Under the pieces are notes generated by a model, which saw only the letters and a program-made list of their open reading frames with translations, was not told where the DNA came from and searched no databases. A DNA stretch of 64,000 nucleotides from Humulus lupulus (lineage: Eukaryota > Streptophyta > Magnoliopsida > Rosales > Cannabaceae), in assembly GCF_963169125.1 (NCBI RefSeq), contig NC_084802.1:24641607-24705606 (forward strand), read 5' to 3'. Position numbers and translations under genes: made by a program. Every line of letters begins with the position of its first letter. Within the stretch, counting starts at the first letter, position 1. This document shows positions 12,281-22,653 of the stretch, piece after piece.

Positions 12281-12732
12281 TTTATTTCTCTCTTCTTTGG
12301 CTCATTGTTCGTATCATTAAGTTTCATTTTGAGATTTTATACACAAAACAACTATTCATTTCTTTGTGCAAGTTGACAAAAAACAAGTTAACAATTTAGT
12401 AAAATTTCAAATATATTTTTATGAAAATATAATTAAAAAATACAATAAATTTACTTTATTTTTATATTACATTTTTTTAATAAGAAAATTGTATTGTTGT
12501 GTTGTTATAACAATGAATATAAATAAAATTAAAAAAAAAAATATTTTAGTCATTTTACTAAGAATAAACACAAAATATTAAAATATTTTAAAAATGAAGT
12601 GTATTTATAATATTTTGGGGTGAATAGAAGAAGGTAAAATTTTGAGTGAATGGTGTTTTTATTTAATTAGATGTTGAAGTTGATTGGGCAACAAATTAAG
12701 ATGAAAGTCATTGCAATACAGTTTAATTTATG
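12281..12732. other. AT-rich spacer
   Basis: Runs of A and T; the frames present are low complexity (Lys/Ile/Asn-rich) and not supported as genes. Confidence 0.55.
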
Positions 12733-12985
12733 AGTAATTGGTGAAATTGGCCTATATTTTGGAGTCGTTTTGCACTTTGACTTAGTTTTGATAATTTTTT
12801 ACAAAATGACATTTGTCTAAAATTTTAACCAGTTGTCTAAAAATTTCGATTAGCTGTCTGAATTTTTCGACCACGTGTCTGAAAAAATTTCGACCACCTG
12901 TCTCGAGTGTCAAAATTCATTTTGCAAAAAATTATCAAAATTAGGCAAAAGTATAAAATAATTTTAAAAAATAAAGCATTTTGCC
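12733..12985. mobile_element. Small inverted-repeat element (MITE-like)
   Basis: The two arms are imperfect reverse complements: TTTTGATAATTTTTTACAAAA near 12787-12807 pairs with a matching stretch near 12917-12942, and the similarity extends outward to GGTGAAATTGG on the left and TTTTGCC on the right. Between the arms a short motif (TTTCGACCACNTGTCT and variants) is repeated about four times. No clear target duplication was found, so the superfamily is open. Confidence 0.55.
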
Positions 12986-13084
12986 GAAGACTCTTAATTT
13001 ATACTGTAAAAATACAAAAGTTTTATTTAATAGTCTATCTTAGGATAGTCTTTCTAGACAGTTTCCAATAACTAATGAAGATAC

Positions 13085-13784
13085 TAGGGCTGTACGCGGT
13101 GCGGGTGGTGCGGTTTTTGACCATTTTTTCAAACCAACCCGCGCATGCGGTTTTTCTAATTTTCCAAACTGCACCCGCACCGCGAAACTAAAAAATCGCA
13201 GAAACCGCACCGCAAAAAAATGGTGCGGTTTGGGTGGTTTGGACTACCGCCAAATAATTAAACTATCATAAATAATCATATTAATATTTCAGCAACACCT
13301 AAAGCTTGAAAATAAAAAATAAGAAAACTTTCAACAATACAATAATCTTAATAATGGCTCAACAAAACACCTAAGAAAATACAACAAACTTGAGACTAAT
13401 AAAGTTACAACAACAACAACTATAAGTCAATAATCTTAATAAAGTTTTAGCAACACACCTAAAACAACATAGAACAAACTTGAGACTAATTAAATTCCAA
13501 CATCAATATGAAAGATACAACTAAAATACTTTCAGCAATAGAATTAGTGGGCTTTGGGTTGGACTTTAACATATTAGACTTAAATAAATATAAAAAAATA
13601 GTATTTTTATAATATGCGGTGCGGTGTGGTTTGAACCGCATTTTAATAATTCAAAACCGCAAACCGCACCGCACCGCACCGCGCGGTTTAGTGAAAATTC
13701 AAACCGCGACCGCACCGCGAAGAATTTCAAACCACATTTTTTTTGCGGTGTGGTGCGGTGCGGGCGGTTTGATGAACAGCCCTA
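13085..13784. mobile_element. Non-autonomous hAT element, 700 bp
   Basis: The ends are TAGGGCTGT... and ...ACAGCCCTA. The flanks carry a perfect 8-bp duplication GAAGATAC (13077-13084 and 13785-13792), which is diagnostic of hAT. Both subterminal regions (13100-13250 and 13615-13770) are packed with GCGGT, GCGGTGCGGT and AACCGC on both strands; the centre is AT-rich with CAACA repeats. No transposase is encoded. Confidence 0.92.
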
Positions 13785-13988
13785 GAAGATACTACGAAAT
13801 GTTACTTCTAAAAGAAATTCTCTTTGGTTAGACAATAAGTTGTTTGGATGGAAACAATCTAGTTTTCTACAATTCATTATATACTCTCTTTCTAGATTCT
13901 TTTGGTCGTGGTTTAAAAATCATTAAGAGTGTTGTACGTGTAGGCTATAAATAAAGTCTTCCTTTCTTCAATTTGATATTTTAAACAC

Positions 13989-14171
13989 AATTAGTTGTAA
14001 TTTATGGAGTCCATCCAATTTATATATATACAAAATTGACACTTTGCACTTCGATTTATACCAAAATTAGTATTTCTTATCTTTAGTTGTAATTTTCGGA
14101 GTTGATCCAATTTTTAAAAAAAATTATTTTTTCTAAACAAAGCAAGACTTTTTATTTCCTATTTAACGTTA
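13989..14171 (+). repeat. 183-bp dispersed repeat, copy 1
   Basis: It matches 27191-27373 with a single difference seen by eye (TATGG against TATAG). It ends 25 bases before the transporter exon, inside what would be the intron. The spacer just before it (13890-13985) contains TTGTACGTGTAGGCTATAAATAAAG, which resembles sequence near 27800, so the pair may be pieces of one larger LTR-like repeat. Confidence 0.88.
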
Positions 14172-14196
14172 AATTGTTACTCATTTTCTATTTCAG

Positions 14197-16003
14197 ACTT
14201 GGCAGGACTTCCAGCTTTGATACAATTCGTCTTAATGTTGTCTCTTCCAGAATTCCCCAGATGGCTCTACAGACAGGTAACATATATGGTTAATATCATA
14301 ATGCTTAGGATGGTTGCGAATCATCTACTAGTAGCCAATATTTTTATGCGAACTTTGTCCTAACTTGTGCAAGTTTTCTTTTTATTAGAACAAGATTGAT
14401 GAGGCTAAGGCTATATTAGAGAAAATCTACCCTCCTGATGAGGTCGAAATAGAGATGCAGTCCTTGCAGGATTCAGTTGAAGCAGAAAAGGATGAGGAAG
14501 GAGAACTTGGTGATGGATTTTTACAAAGACTGAAGAGTGCTTTTAAGAACAAAGTAGTTCGAAGAGGACTTCTTGCAGGTATCACTGTTCAAATCGCTCA
14601 GCAATTCGTTGGCATAAACACTGTGCTGTACTACAGCCCCACCATTGTTCAGTTTGCTGGATTTGCCTCCAATCAGACAGCTCTAGCACTTTCTCTAGTC
14701 ACCTCTGGTCTCAACTTTGTGGGTTCCATCATAAGTATGGGATTTGTAGATAAATATGGAAGGAGAAGGTTCATGCTTGTCTCCCTCGTCGGAATCATTG
14801 CATGCCTTGTGGCATTGGCAATAGTGTTTTTCCAAGCTGCTGCAACTGCTCCTGCTTCGGTGGAAACAACACATGTCCAGCTTACCTCTCTGCCCCAAAT
14901 TCTAAATCATGGAATTGTATATCATGTTTGAAGACACCAGATTGCGCCTTTTGCGCCAGCAGTGGAAATAAGGCAAGTCTTATTTTTCAACTCTTTGAAT
15001 CATTTTGTGCCGAACTTATGTACTTTTTTTTTTTTACGAGAACTATCTCTTAAATTTACCCACCCTTTATGTTTTCTTTGTCATTAACAGCTTCAACCGG
15101 GAGCCTGTTTGGTTGTGAGCCCTGATATCAGAAGTTCATGCCGGGTGGAGAAACGAACTTGGTACTCAGAAGGTTGTCCTAGCAAAGTTGGATTCTTGGC
15201 CGTAGCATTTTTAGGTCTTTATATTATATGTTATTCACCTGGAATGGGGAGTGTTCCATGGATTGTAAATTCAGAGATATACCCTTTGAAATACAGAGGA
15301 ATTGGTGGAGGAATTGCTGCGGTGACTAACTGGACATCAAATCTCTTGGTCAGTGAGAGTTTCTTGACCCTTACCAATGCTTTGGGCTCTGCTGGGACTT
15401 TTCTTCTGTTTGCTGGATTCTCGTTTGTTAGCTTTATAGCCATCTATTTCGTTGTTCCTGAAACTAAATGTTAGTATGAAGCTCTCTTTGAGACAGAGCA
15501 AATCTCCAAGGCAAATTGAATTGCTATTTCATTCCACATATCCCAATTTGTTTTTACAGAAAACAATTTATACTCTATAGCCAAATACAAGCTAACCGAA
15601 ATTAGTTACATGACCTCATTCATTCTCAACGTTCCAGCATCATCACATAGTCCCTCATCCAGCGTGGCTTCACACGTTCCCTCTTGGTGCACGCTTGGTT
15701 CTCCCCTGCTTTGCTGCTGGTTATTACTTCTGCGTTTGGGGTGTTGTTCTCCTCTTCACAGACCAAGGGCACCTCAACATCTTGGGCCGATTCTATCTCC
15801 CAGCTCCTCATCTGGTCCTGCATCATTTTGGGTTCTAAAGTTATTGGGCCAACCTCTTGGGTCTCACTAACACTAAAGGACTGTCATTCGAGGAGGTTGA
15901 GAAGTTACTCGAGAAGGGATTCAAACCAAAGGCATTTTGTTCCAAGGAAATGGAAGATACGAGCGAGGAGAATCAAGAGTCTTCTTCTTCTTGTTCAGTC
16001 TAA
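14197..16003 (+). pseudogene. Inositol transporter (INT2/INT4-like), 5'-truncated and interrupted
   Basis: This is the C-terminal part of a major-facilitator proton/myo-inositol symporter of plant membranes. Exons are 14197-14276, 14389-14972 and 15091-15468, then 15878-16003 after an insertion. Visible family features are the central loop (residues like MLSLPEFPRWLYRQ), QQFVGINTVLYYSPTIVQFAG, VDKYGRRRFML, the Cys-rich extracellular loop (SWNCISCLKTPDCAFC) that marks the INT2/INT4 group, PWIVNSEIYPLKYRG and VPETK. The second intron is GC-AG (AG|GCAAGT at 14971-14978). A one-base loss near 14855-14870 shifts the frame before the Cys-rich loop. The insertion puts a stop two codons past VPETK. 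The first half of the protein (about six membrane spans) is absent upstream. A gene fragment moved by a transposon is as likely as an old local gene. Confidence 0.87.
15469..15872. mobile_element. 404-bp insertion in the transporter's last exon
   Basis: It starts TGTTAGT and ends ACTAACA, with the 5-bp repeat CTAAA on both sides (15464-15468 and 15873-15877). Taking out the insert and one repeat rejoins two halves of a conserved exon in frame, so the borders are firm. TG...CA ends plus a 5-bp duplication suggest a solo or defective LTR element. On the minus strand (15626-15826) a frame ends in WMRDYVMMLER, like the linker before the reverse transcriptase of copia polyproteins, so an internally deleted copia derivative is possible. 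Confidence 0.75.
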
Positions 16004-16474
16004 AGCTACATATAATTATGTCCCCATAAACAACAATTTTTCATAGTGTGTTTTGGGGAGGCTTTTGTGTTGATATATTTAAAATCTTTGTACATAATAG
16101 TTCTTTTAACTTTAATTTGTTACTGGTTTTACTATGGTTTATTTGTAATCATGAAAATGATGAATAATGAGTATGTAGCTTTCGAAAAATATAATAGTAG
16201 GTGTAGTCTTCTAAATGTTGCTTGACGTTTTTATTTCTTTAATTGCTTCCATAAAGCCTTTCCAATTAAGTGCATTTAGAAATTAGAGTACCGACTATAG
16301 TACACAACACAACACGTGATGTTAATAAGTCATTAAAAGGATTTTAAGAACCAATAAATTGATAATTTGAACACTAAATTTGGTTGAACTCCACCGTCAA
16401 AATGCCAAAAATGACTGCTCAAGTTTTAATACTTAATAATGTTAAGTGGTTAAGTTGAGTACTAAACCTGTACT
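16004..16474. other. Spacer downstream of the transporter remnant
   Basis: AT-rich and consistent with a 3' untranslated region and spacer. Nothing else is recognised. Confidence 0.55.
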
Positions 16475-16755
16475 TGTTAGATCAGTGATCAAGACAATGC
16501 CACGTCATTTAATGAAGTTAGTTGACTGTTTTTAGAGTCAAAGTTAGTTGGTATTTCCAAATGTATATATAGCCTCTGTTATTCATTTTTTTCTGGTTGT
16601 CGAATATTGCTATGTTTCTGTAATAGAGATTCATATGATTGAGTAATAAAGTTTTTCAGATTCATTCAAACACTTTTTCTGTTCTTGCTGTTTATGGTCA
16701 CTGTTTCATTGAAGATCTTTAGAGTTGGAGTACATAGTCTTGTTAAGTTACTACA
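16475..16755 (+). repeat. Left LTR of the copia element
   Basis: TGTTAG...CTACA, 281 bp. It contains a TATA-like TATATATAG near 16564 and an AATAAAG signal near 16644, which place U3 and R. It promotes and terminates the element's own transcript. Confidence 0.94.
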
Positions 16756-16756
16756 A

Positions 16757-16775
16757 GTGGTACCAGAGAGCCAGG
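16757..16775 (+). other. Primer-binding site
   Basis: GTGGTACCAGAGAGCC starts two bases after the left LTR. It resembles the usual initiator-Met-tRNA site TGGTATCAGAGC with a change at the sixth base, so minus-strand DNA priming by tRNA-iMet is the likely role. Confidence 0.75.
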
Positions 16776-16833
16776 TTCTCGATATAAACAAGATTCAAGA
16801 CTAAACTACAGAGTTTCAAGAAACACCAAGAAG

Positions 16834-17940
16834 ATGTCCGCTGCCAAGTTTGAGATTGAAAAGTTCAATGGAGCAAACGATTTCGGGTTATGGAGGATCA
16901 AGATGAAAGCCCTGCTAGTGCATAATGGCATCTCGGAAGCCATTGATGAGGAGGCTCTTAAGGAGATTGCAGATGATAAGAAGAAGCTAAGGGAGATTGA
17001 GACAAAAGCACACAGTGCTATTCTCCTTAGCTTAGGTGATGAGGTTTTGAGAGAAGTATCAAATGAAGAGAAGGCCCTCAAGTTATGGAACAAACTCAGT
17101 TCGATCTACATGAAGAAGTCACTGGCGAACAAGCTTTACTTGAAGAAGAAAATGTACACAATGAGAATGGATGAGAGTAAGGATCTGAGAAAACATTTAG
17201 ATGAATTTAACAAGATCATTCTTGATCTCTGTAACATTGGTGTGAAGATGGAAGAGGAGGACATGGCGATCATACTGCTGAGTTCACTGCCTAGATCATA
17301 TGAACATTTTGTCGACACTATGTTGTATGGAAAAGAAACACTGACTATGACCGAGGTTAAAGCTGCTTTGAGTTCAAAGGAGATACAGAAGAAGGATGGT
17401 GACAAAGGTGAAGACAATGGAGAAGGTCTCTTTGTCAAGAAGAAGTTTCAGAATAAAGATGCCAAGAATCAGAAAGGGAGTTTTAAAGAAAGTCAAAGAA
17501 CAAGATTCAGTCCAAAATCTGAATCCAGAGGAACAACTGACAAGAAGTGCTATTATTGCAAAAAGGAGGGCCATTTTCGAGATGAATGCTTGGCTTTGAA
17601 AGCCAAACTCAAGAGGGAGAACTACAAAGGCAAAGAAAGAGGAAAAGCTGACATAGTAACAGATGGATATGAATCTGCAGAAGTGTTGGTGGCATCAAGC
17701 ATGGATTCAGGTCATGAATGGGTGTTAGACTCGGGATGCTCATTTCATATGTGTCCCAACAAGGAATTGTTCAGTGAAATAGAAGAAAGAAAGGGGGGAA
17801 CTGTACTTCTCGGGGACAACAAAGCATGCAATATATATGGATTTGGAACTGTAACTTTCAAACTGCATAATGGAGCAAGGAGGAAGATTCAAGATGTACG
17901 GTATGTCCCTGACCTTAAGAGGAATCTGTTATCTATATGA
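16834..17940 (+). CDS. Copia Gag and protease
   Basis: 368 residues up to an in-frame TGA. Residues about 1-200 are the copia-type Gag (capsid) domain (UBN2-like; FNGANDFGLWRIKMKALL near the start). A CCHC knuckle CYYCKKEGHFRDEC lies at residues about 239-252 and binds RNA. The aspartic protease site WVLDSGCSFHM has its Asp near 299. The frame then enters the pre-integrase region and stops at RNLLSI. The next codons continue in the same frame, so the stop is either a recent disabling mutation or a stop that is read through to set the Gag:Pol ratio. The ATG is the first after the primer site and leads straight into the Gag domain. Confidence 0.88.
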   Translation: MSAAKFEIEKFNGANDFGLWRIKMKALLVHNGISEAIDEEALKEIADDKKKLREIETKAHSAILLSLGDEVLREVSNEEKALKLWNKLSSIYMKKSLANKLYLKKKMYTMRMDESKDLRKHLDEFNKIILDLCNIGVKMEEEDMAIILLSSLPRSYEHFVDTMLYGKETLTMTEVKAALSSKEIQKKDGDKGEDNGEGLFVKKKFQNKDAKNQKGSFKESQRTRFSPKSESRGTTDKKCYYCKKEGHFRDECLALKAKLKRENYKGKERGKADIVTDGYESAEVLVASSMDSGHEWVLDSGCSFHMCPNKELFSEIEERKGGTVLLGDNKACNIYGFGTVTFKLHNGARRKIQDVRYVPDLKRNLLSI

Positions 17941-20763
17941 GTGTTGACTGAGAGGGGTTACACCATCAGAATTGATGACAAAGCATTGAAGGTGATGAAA
18001 GGACCAGAAATGGTGATGAAGGGAGAATTCAGAAATGGTCTTTATTTTCTAGATGGTGAGACTGTAATTGGTGCTGCAAATTCTGTAACATCACAGATGG
18101 AGGATAAAACCAAGCTGTGGCATCTCAGACTTGGTCACATTAGTCAGAGAGGTCTTAAAGAACTCGAGAAACAAGGCATCCTTGAAGGTGAGCTTAGTGG
18201 TGAACTGGATTTCTGTGAAGAATGTGTCTATGGGAAGTGCTGCAGATTGAAGTTTGGTACTGGAATTCATAATACAAGTGAACCTTTGGGATATGTTCAC
18301 TCAGATCTCTGGGGTCCCTCAAAGGTAACCAGCTTGGGAGGAGCTAATTATTTTCTCAGCTTTGTTGATGACTACTCGAGAAAGGTATGGACATACCTAC
18401 TGAAATCCAAAGATGAAGCTTTTCAGCTGTTTAAAGAATGGAAGAGTTTGGTTGAGAATCAAACTGGAAGAAAACTTAAGACATTGAGGACAGACAATGG
18501 GCTGGAATTCTGTTCAAAGGAATTCACAAACTATTGCAAAGAAGCTGGTATTAGAAGACACAGAACTGTTCCAAGAACTCCTCAGCAGAATGGTTTGGCT
18601 GAGAGAATGAACAGAACACTCATTGAAAGAGTGAGGTGTATGTTGAAGGGTGCTGCTCTGGACAGGAAATTTTGGGGAGAGGCTGTCAAAACAGCCAGTT
18701 ATTTGATCAACAGGAGCCCATCGACTGCCATTGATTTCAAAACTCCACAAGAAATGTGGACTGGCCAGGCTCCTAGGCTTGACAATTTGAAGGTGTTCGG
18801 GTGCATTGCATATGCACATACTAAACAAGACAAGTTACAACCCAGGGCAGTCAAATGCATGTTTCTAGGCTATCCAGATGGTGTGAAGGGGTATAAACTG
18901 TGGTGTTTAGAGGAAGGGTTTAAGAAGTGTATCATCAGCAGGGATGTCATTTTCAATGAGAAGCAAATGGCAATGAAGGATGAGGGTCAACCTGTTCAAA
19001 CTGATGAAACAGATGCAAGAAGACAGGTTCAAGTGGAGGTACAGCCCAATAGAGAACCTGAAGTTAATGATGAAACAGACACCAGAACTCATAAAGAACC
19101 CCTGGACTCATACCAACTTGCTCGAGATAGGATTAGAAGAGAGACTAGAGCTCCTGCTAGATTTGGTTTTGCTGACTTTACTGCTTATGCACTAACAATT
19201 GCTAGTGACATTGAAAATACAGAACCAGGTACCTATGAAGAAGCTATTAATGGCAAAGACAAAGATAGGTGGATCAAGGCTATTAATGAAGAAAAGGAGT
19301 CCCTGCTGAAGAATCAAACCTGGACAGTAGTCAAGAAGCCTGAAGGATGCAAGTTGGTGAGCTGCAAGTGGATTTTCAGGATAAAAGATGGACAAACAAG
19401 GGAGGAGCAGAAAAGATACAAGGCCAGACTAGTGGCCAAGGGATTTACTCAAAGGGAAGGAGTCGACTTTAATGAAATTTTCTCACCTGTTGTCAAGCAG
19501 GCTTCAATCCGAGCAATAATGTCAAAGGCTGCATATGAAGATCTGGAAATTGAGCAATTAGATGTCAAGACAGCATTCCTTCATGGAACTTTGGATGAGA
19601 CAATATACATGAAGATGCCAGAAGGTTTTGATGAAGATGAAGACAAAGTGTGCTTGCTGCAGAAGTCACTTTATGGACTGAGACAGGCCCCGAGGCAGTG
19701 GAATCATAAATTTGATGAATTCATGTTGAAAAACAGGTTTACCAAAAGTGCCTATGACCCGTGTGTCTACTTCAACGATTCACTGTTTTTACTCCTATAT
19801 GTGGATGACATTTTGATAGTTGGAAAGTGCAAATCTGAGATAAATAAGATGAAGAAGGTGCTGAAGTCAGAGTTTGAAATGACTGACTTAGGAGAAGCCA
19901 AGAAGATACTAGGTATTGAGATTAAGAGAAAAAGGCCAGAAATGTTGATGCTGAGTCAGGAGGAGTATCTGAGCAAAGTACTTAAACGATTCAACATGGA
20001 TAAGTCTAAACCAGTGATGACCCCACTGGCTGCTCATTTTAAACTGACCAAGGAACAATCACCAAAATCTGAACAAGAAAGAGAGATGATGGATTCAATA
20101 CCGTATGCAAGTGGAGTGGGAAGCTTAATGTATGCTATGGTCTGCACAAGGCCAGACATAGCCTACGCAATGAGCATTGTCAGCAGGTTCATTGCTGACC
20201 CTGGAGAGGAGCACTGGTATGCTCTTAAGTGGATAATGAGGTACATTGCAGGTTCATTGCATCTGGGATTGACCTACAGCTTTAAGTACAATAGTCAGAA
20301 AGAAGTTGTTGGATATGTGGATTCTGACTATGCAGGATGTATGGACTCGAGGAGGTCATTAACTGGCTATATTTTCACTATGCTAGGAGGATGTGTGAGC
20401 TGGAAAGCAAATCTTCAGAAGGTAGTCGCTTTATCTTCAACCGAGGCTGAATATATGGCTGCAACAGAGGCTATAAAGGAGGCTATCTGGCTCAAAGGTC
20501 TGGCTAAAGAGATGGGATTTAATTCTGAACATATCACAGTTTACTGTGACAATCAAAGTGCCCTGCACTTGATGAAAAACCCCATATTTCATGAAAGGTC
20601 AAAGCATATTGACATAAAGATGCACTTTATCAGAGAAGTGATCTCAAACCAGGAAGTTCAAGTCGACAAAATACACACAAACCACAACCCTGCAGACATG
20701 CTTACTAAAGCAGTACCTCAAGTAAAATTCAAGCACTGCCTTGAGCTATTAAATTTCAGATGA
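17941..20763 (+). CDS. Copia integrase, reverse transcriptase and RNase H
   Basis: 940 residues in the same frame as Gag-protease, with no start codon of its own, so it is made only as part of a polyprotein. Order: pre-integrase HHCC (WHLRLGH ... CEECVYGKC), integrase core with DLWGP, RTDNGLEF and NGLAERMNRTL (the D,D,E triad), a variable linker, reverse transcriptase with QLDVKTAFLHG and LLYVDDILIVG (Asp pair near residue 622), then RNase H with DSDYAGC, STEAEYMA and CDNQSALHL. Length and order match a full copia polyprotein. No other stop or frameshift was seen, which fits the identical LTRs. Expression depends on passing the TGA just upstream. Confidence 0.92.
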   Translation: MLTERGYTIRIDDKALKVMKGPEMVMKGEFRNGLYFLDGETVIGAANSVTSQMEDKTKLWHLRLGHISQRGLKELEKQGILEGELSGELDFCEECVYGKCCRLKFGTGIHNTSEPLGYVHSDLWGPSKVTSLGGANYFLSFVDDYSRKVWTYLLKSKDEAFQLFKEWKSLVENQTGRKLKTLRTDNGLEFCSKEFTNYCKEAGIRRHRTVPRTPQQNGLAERMNRTLIERVRCMLKGAALDRKFWGEAVKTASYLINRSPSTAIDFKTPQEMWTGQAPRLDNLKVFGCIAYAHTKQDKLQPRAVKCMFLGYPDGVKGYKLWCLEEGFKKCIISRDVIFNEKQMAMKDEGQPVQTDETDARRQVQVEVQPNREPEVNDETDTRTHKEPLDSYQLARDRIRRETRAPARFGFADFTAYALTIASDIENTEPGTYEEAINGKDKDRWIKAINEEKESLLKNQTWTVVKKPEGCKLVSCKWIFRIKDGQTREEQKRYKARLVAKGFTQREGVDFNEIFSPVVKQASIRAIMSKAAYEDLEIEQLDVKTAFLHGTLDETIYMKMPEGFDEDEDKVCLLQKSLYGLRQAPRQWNHKFDEFMLKNRFTKSAYDPCVYFNDSLFLLLYVDDILIVGKCKSEINKMKKVLKSEFEMTDLGEAKKILGIEIKRKRPEMLMLSQEEYLSKVLKRFNMDKSKPVMTPLAAHFKLTKEQSPKSEQEREMMDSIPYASGVGSLMYAMVCTRPDIAYAMSIVSRFIADPGEEHWYALKWIMRYIAGSLHLGLTYSFKYNSQKEVVGYVDSDYAGCMDSRRSLTGYIFTMLGGCVSWKANLQKVVALSSTEAEYMAATEAIKEAIWLKGLAKEMGFNSEHITVYCDNQSALHLMKNPIFHERSKHIDIKMHFIREVISNQEVQVDKIHTNHNPADMLTKAVPQVKFKHCLELLNFR

Positions 20764-20812
20764 TGTAGTGGATCAACTGCTGTATTGATCTCTATCAGTT
20801 GCATGGTCTCGA

Positions 20813-20825
20813 TCAAGGAGGATTT
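20813..20825 (+). other. Polypurine tract of the copia element
   Basis: CAAGGAGGATTT stands directly before the right LTR. It is short and purine-rich in the position where plus-strand DNA synthesis starts. Confidence 0.7.
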
Positions 20826-21106
20826 TGTTAGATCAGTGATCAAGACAATGCCACGTCATTTAATGAAGTTAGTTGACTGTTTTTAGAGTCAAAGTTAGTT
20901 GGTATTTCCAAATGTATATATAGCCTCTGTTATTCATTTTTTTCTGGTTGTCGAATATTGCTATGTTTCTGTAATAGAGATTCATATGATTGAGTAATAA
21001 AGTTTTTCAGATTCATTCAAACACTTTTTCTGTTCTTGCTGTTTATGGTCACTGTTTCATTGAAGATCTTTAGAGTTGGAGTACATAGTCTTGTTAAGTT
21101 ACTACA
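20826..21106 (+). repeat. Right LTR of the copia element
   Basis: 281 bp, identical by eye to the left LTR, followed by the GTACT duplication. Confidence 0.94.
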
Positions 21107-21111
21107 GTACT

Positions 21112-22653
21112 AAACCTAGAATCTTTGGTAGATAATAATGTCGATTAGTATGTTTCTTCTTGAGGTCCAGTAGAGCCAATCAGACCCTAAAAGACAATTA
21201 CATCTAAATAATTGCTATTTATTCTTGTGAAAATTGCAGGCTATCAAGCAGTGGCTAAAGAAACAGTATTGCATGATTACTAGTACTTGGTAGCTAATTA
21301 AATACGTCAAACCCAATTAAAATTCCATGTACCTACCTCACCAGGTCGAAAACGTGCTCCATTGCATTATATCTTAATTAAAAATATATTTTTCATCTTA
21401 TCTCCTCTTCAGTGTCTTTTCAATATTTTGGTAGCTAATTAATCGATAGTGTTTCGATATAAAATCGATAATGTTTCGATGCAAAATTGATGATGTTTCG
21501 ATGTTATTGCGATGCAATCATGAAAACATTTTTGTCCAAAACAATGCTTTTTCGATGAAATTTCGATGCAATTTCGATGTTCTGCACTGAAATTTGACGA
21601 AAATTTTAGAAGTTTATATTTTTTTTCACTCAAATGTCGGTTTCAGATGATTTTTTGTTAAAATTTTGGTATTTTTTTTAGATCTACAATATTAGAATGT
21701 TAGAGAGAATGAGAGAATGAGAGATGTTAGAGAGAGAAAATTTGAATTGAGAGAGAATGAGTGCTTGAATGTTATTGGTATTTTTGTCTAAAAAAAATTA
21801 AAATTATCATATATTTGAGATAATAACTTATGTTGACATATTAAAAAAATTTACTAAATTATCATGCATATAACATAAAATTTTTCCTTTTTATAAATAG
21901 ATGAATGACGAAGAGTAGAGGAAAAATGATTATAGGAAATGAAAAAAATACCGTGGGAAATGAGAAGTGTAAAAAATAATTTGCACACTATTTTAGACCA
22001 TTTCAGTATTTGAACATCTTATTACATATTGACGTAATGATAAATATTTTCCTTAATTTAAAGAATAATTAAATAATATTTTTCATACTCCTTACAAATA
22101 ATATAAAAGTGTAAGTCCTCTTTATAGTCTAAGAAGAGATGTATTTAGTTAGGTACACAAGGTATTTTTTTTTTTATTAAAAAAAAAGGTGTGATTAGCA
22201 TTTGATTTGAATCTAATTGCAAACACTAAAACTATTTGCTTCACATTACGATATTTCTAGAAAATTACCCTCTCCCCAATGTCAGAGCTAGAACAAATAG
22301 TTAGGGAGGCTAAATATTTTTTTAGTAAAGATTACATAGATATATTTTTTAAAATTTATATAAAGAAATATTAGAAGTGATAAAAAATTGTCTCTCTCTC
22401 TCTTCCAAGAGCTTGCCCTAGAGGCCATTTGTTCCTTTTTCGATCCCTTCTCCTTCTTTGTCTTTATTCTTGAGTCGGTGCAGAGTAATTTTGCTTCAGT
22501 TCTAGTTTTCCAATTAGAGTTTCATTTCATAATTGATTTTTGTCACTTTTCTTCGGGGGATTTTCTCTTTGGACCTGCGTGGCGGATTAGCGCAACGGTT
22601 TTTCAATAGTTTTTTTGTTTGGATCTTTCTCAAGATTCAAGGGTTGGTTGAGG
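21112..22653. other. AT-rich spacer with TTTCGATG repeats
   Basis: No supportable gene. From 21440 to 21590 the motif TTTCGATG or ATTTCGATGNA recurs about eight times at irregular spacing. A short splice-like segment at 21230-21295 (GCAG followed by 17 open codons and TAG) could be a terminal exon fragment but cannot be named. The end of the stretch (22385-22650) looks like the leader of the next pseudogene. Confidence 0.5.

Larger units (their letters stand above)
16475..21106 (+). mobile_element. Young Ty1/copia LTR retrotransposon, 4632 bp
   Basis: Two 281-bp LTRs (16475-16755 and 20826-21106) look identical base for base. The 5-bp duplication GTACT lies at 16470-16474 and 21107-21111. 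A primer-binding site follows the left LTR, a purine tract precedes the right one, and gag, protease, integrase, reverse transcriptase and RNase H stand in copia order. One in-frame TGA at 17938-17940 interrupts the coding region; no other break was seen. Identical LTRs mean insertion was very recent. Confidence 0.96.

Noticed and set aside
12366..12581. 71-codon open frame
   Set aside because: Low-complexity Lys/Ile/Asn/Leu sequence in AT-rich DNA; no domain.
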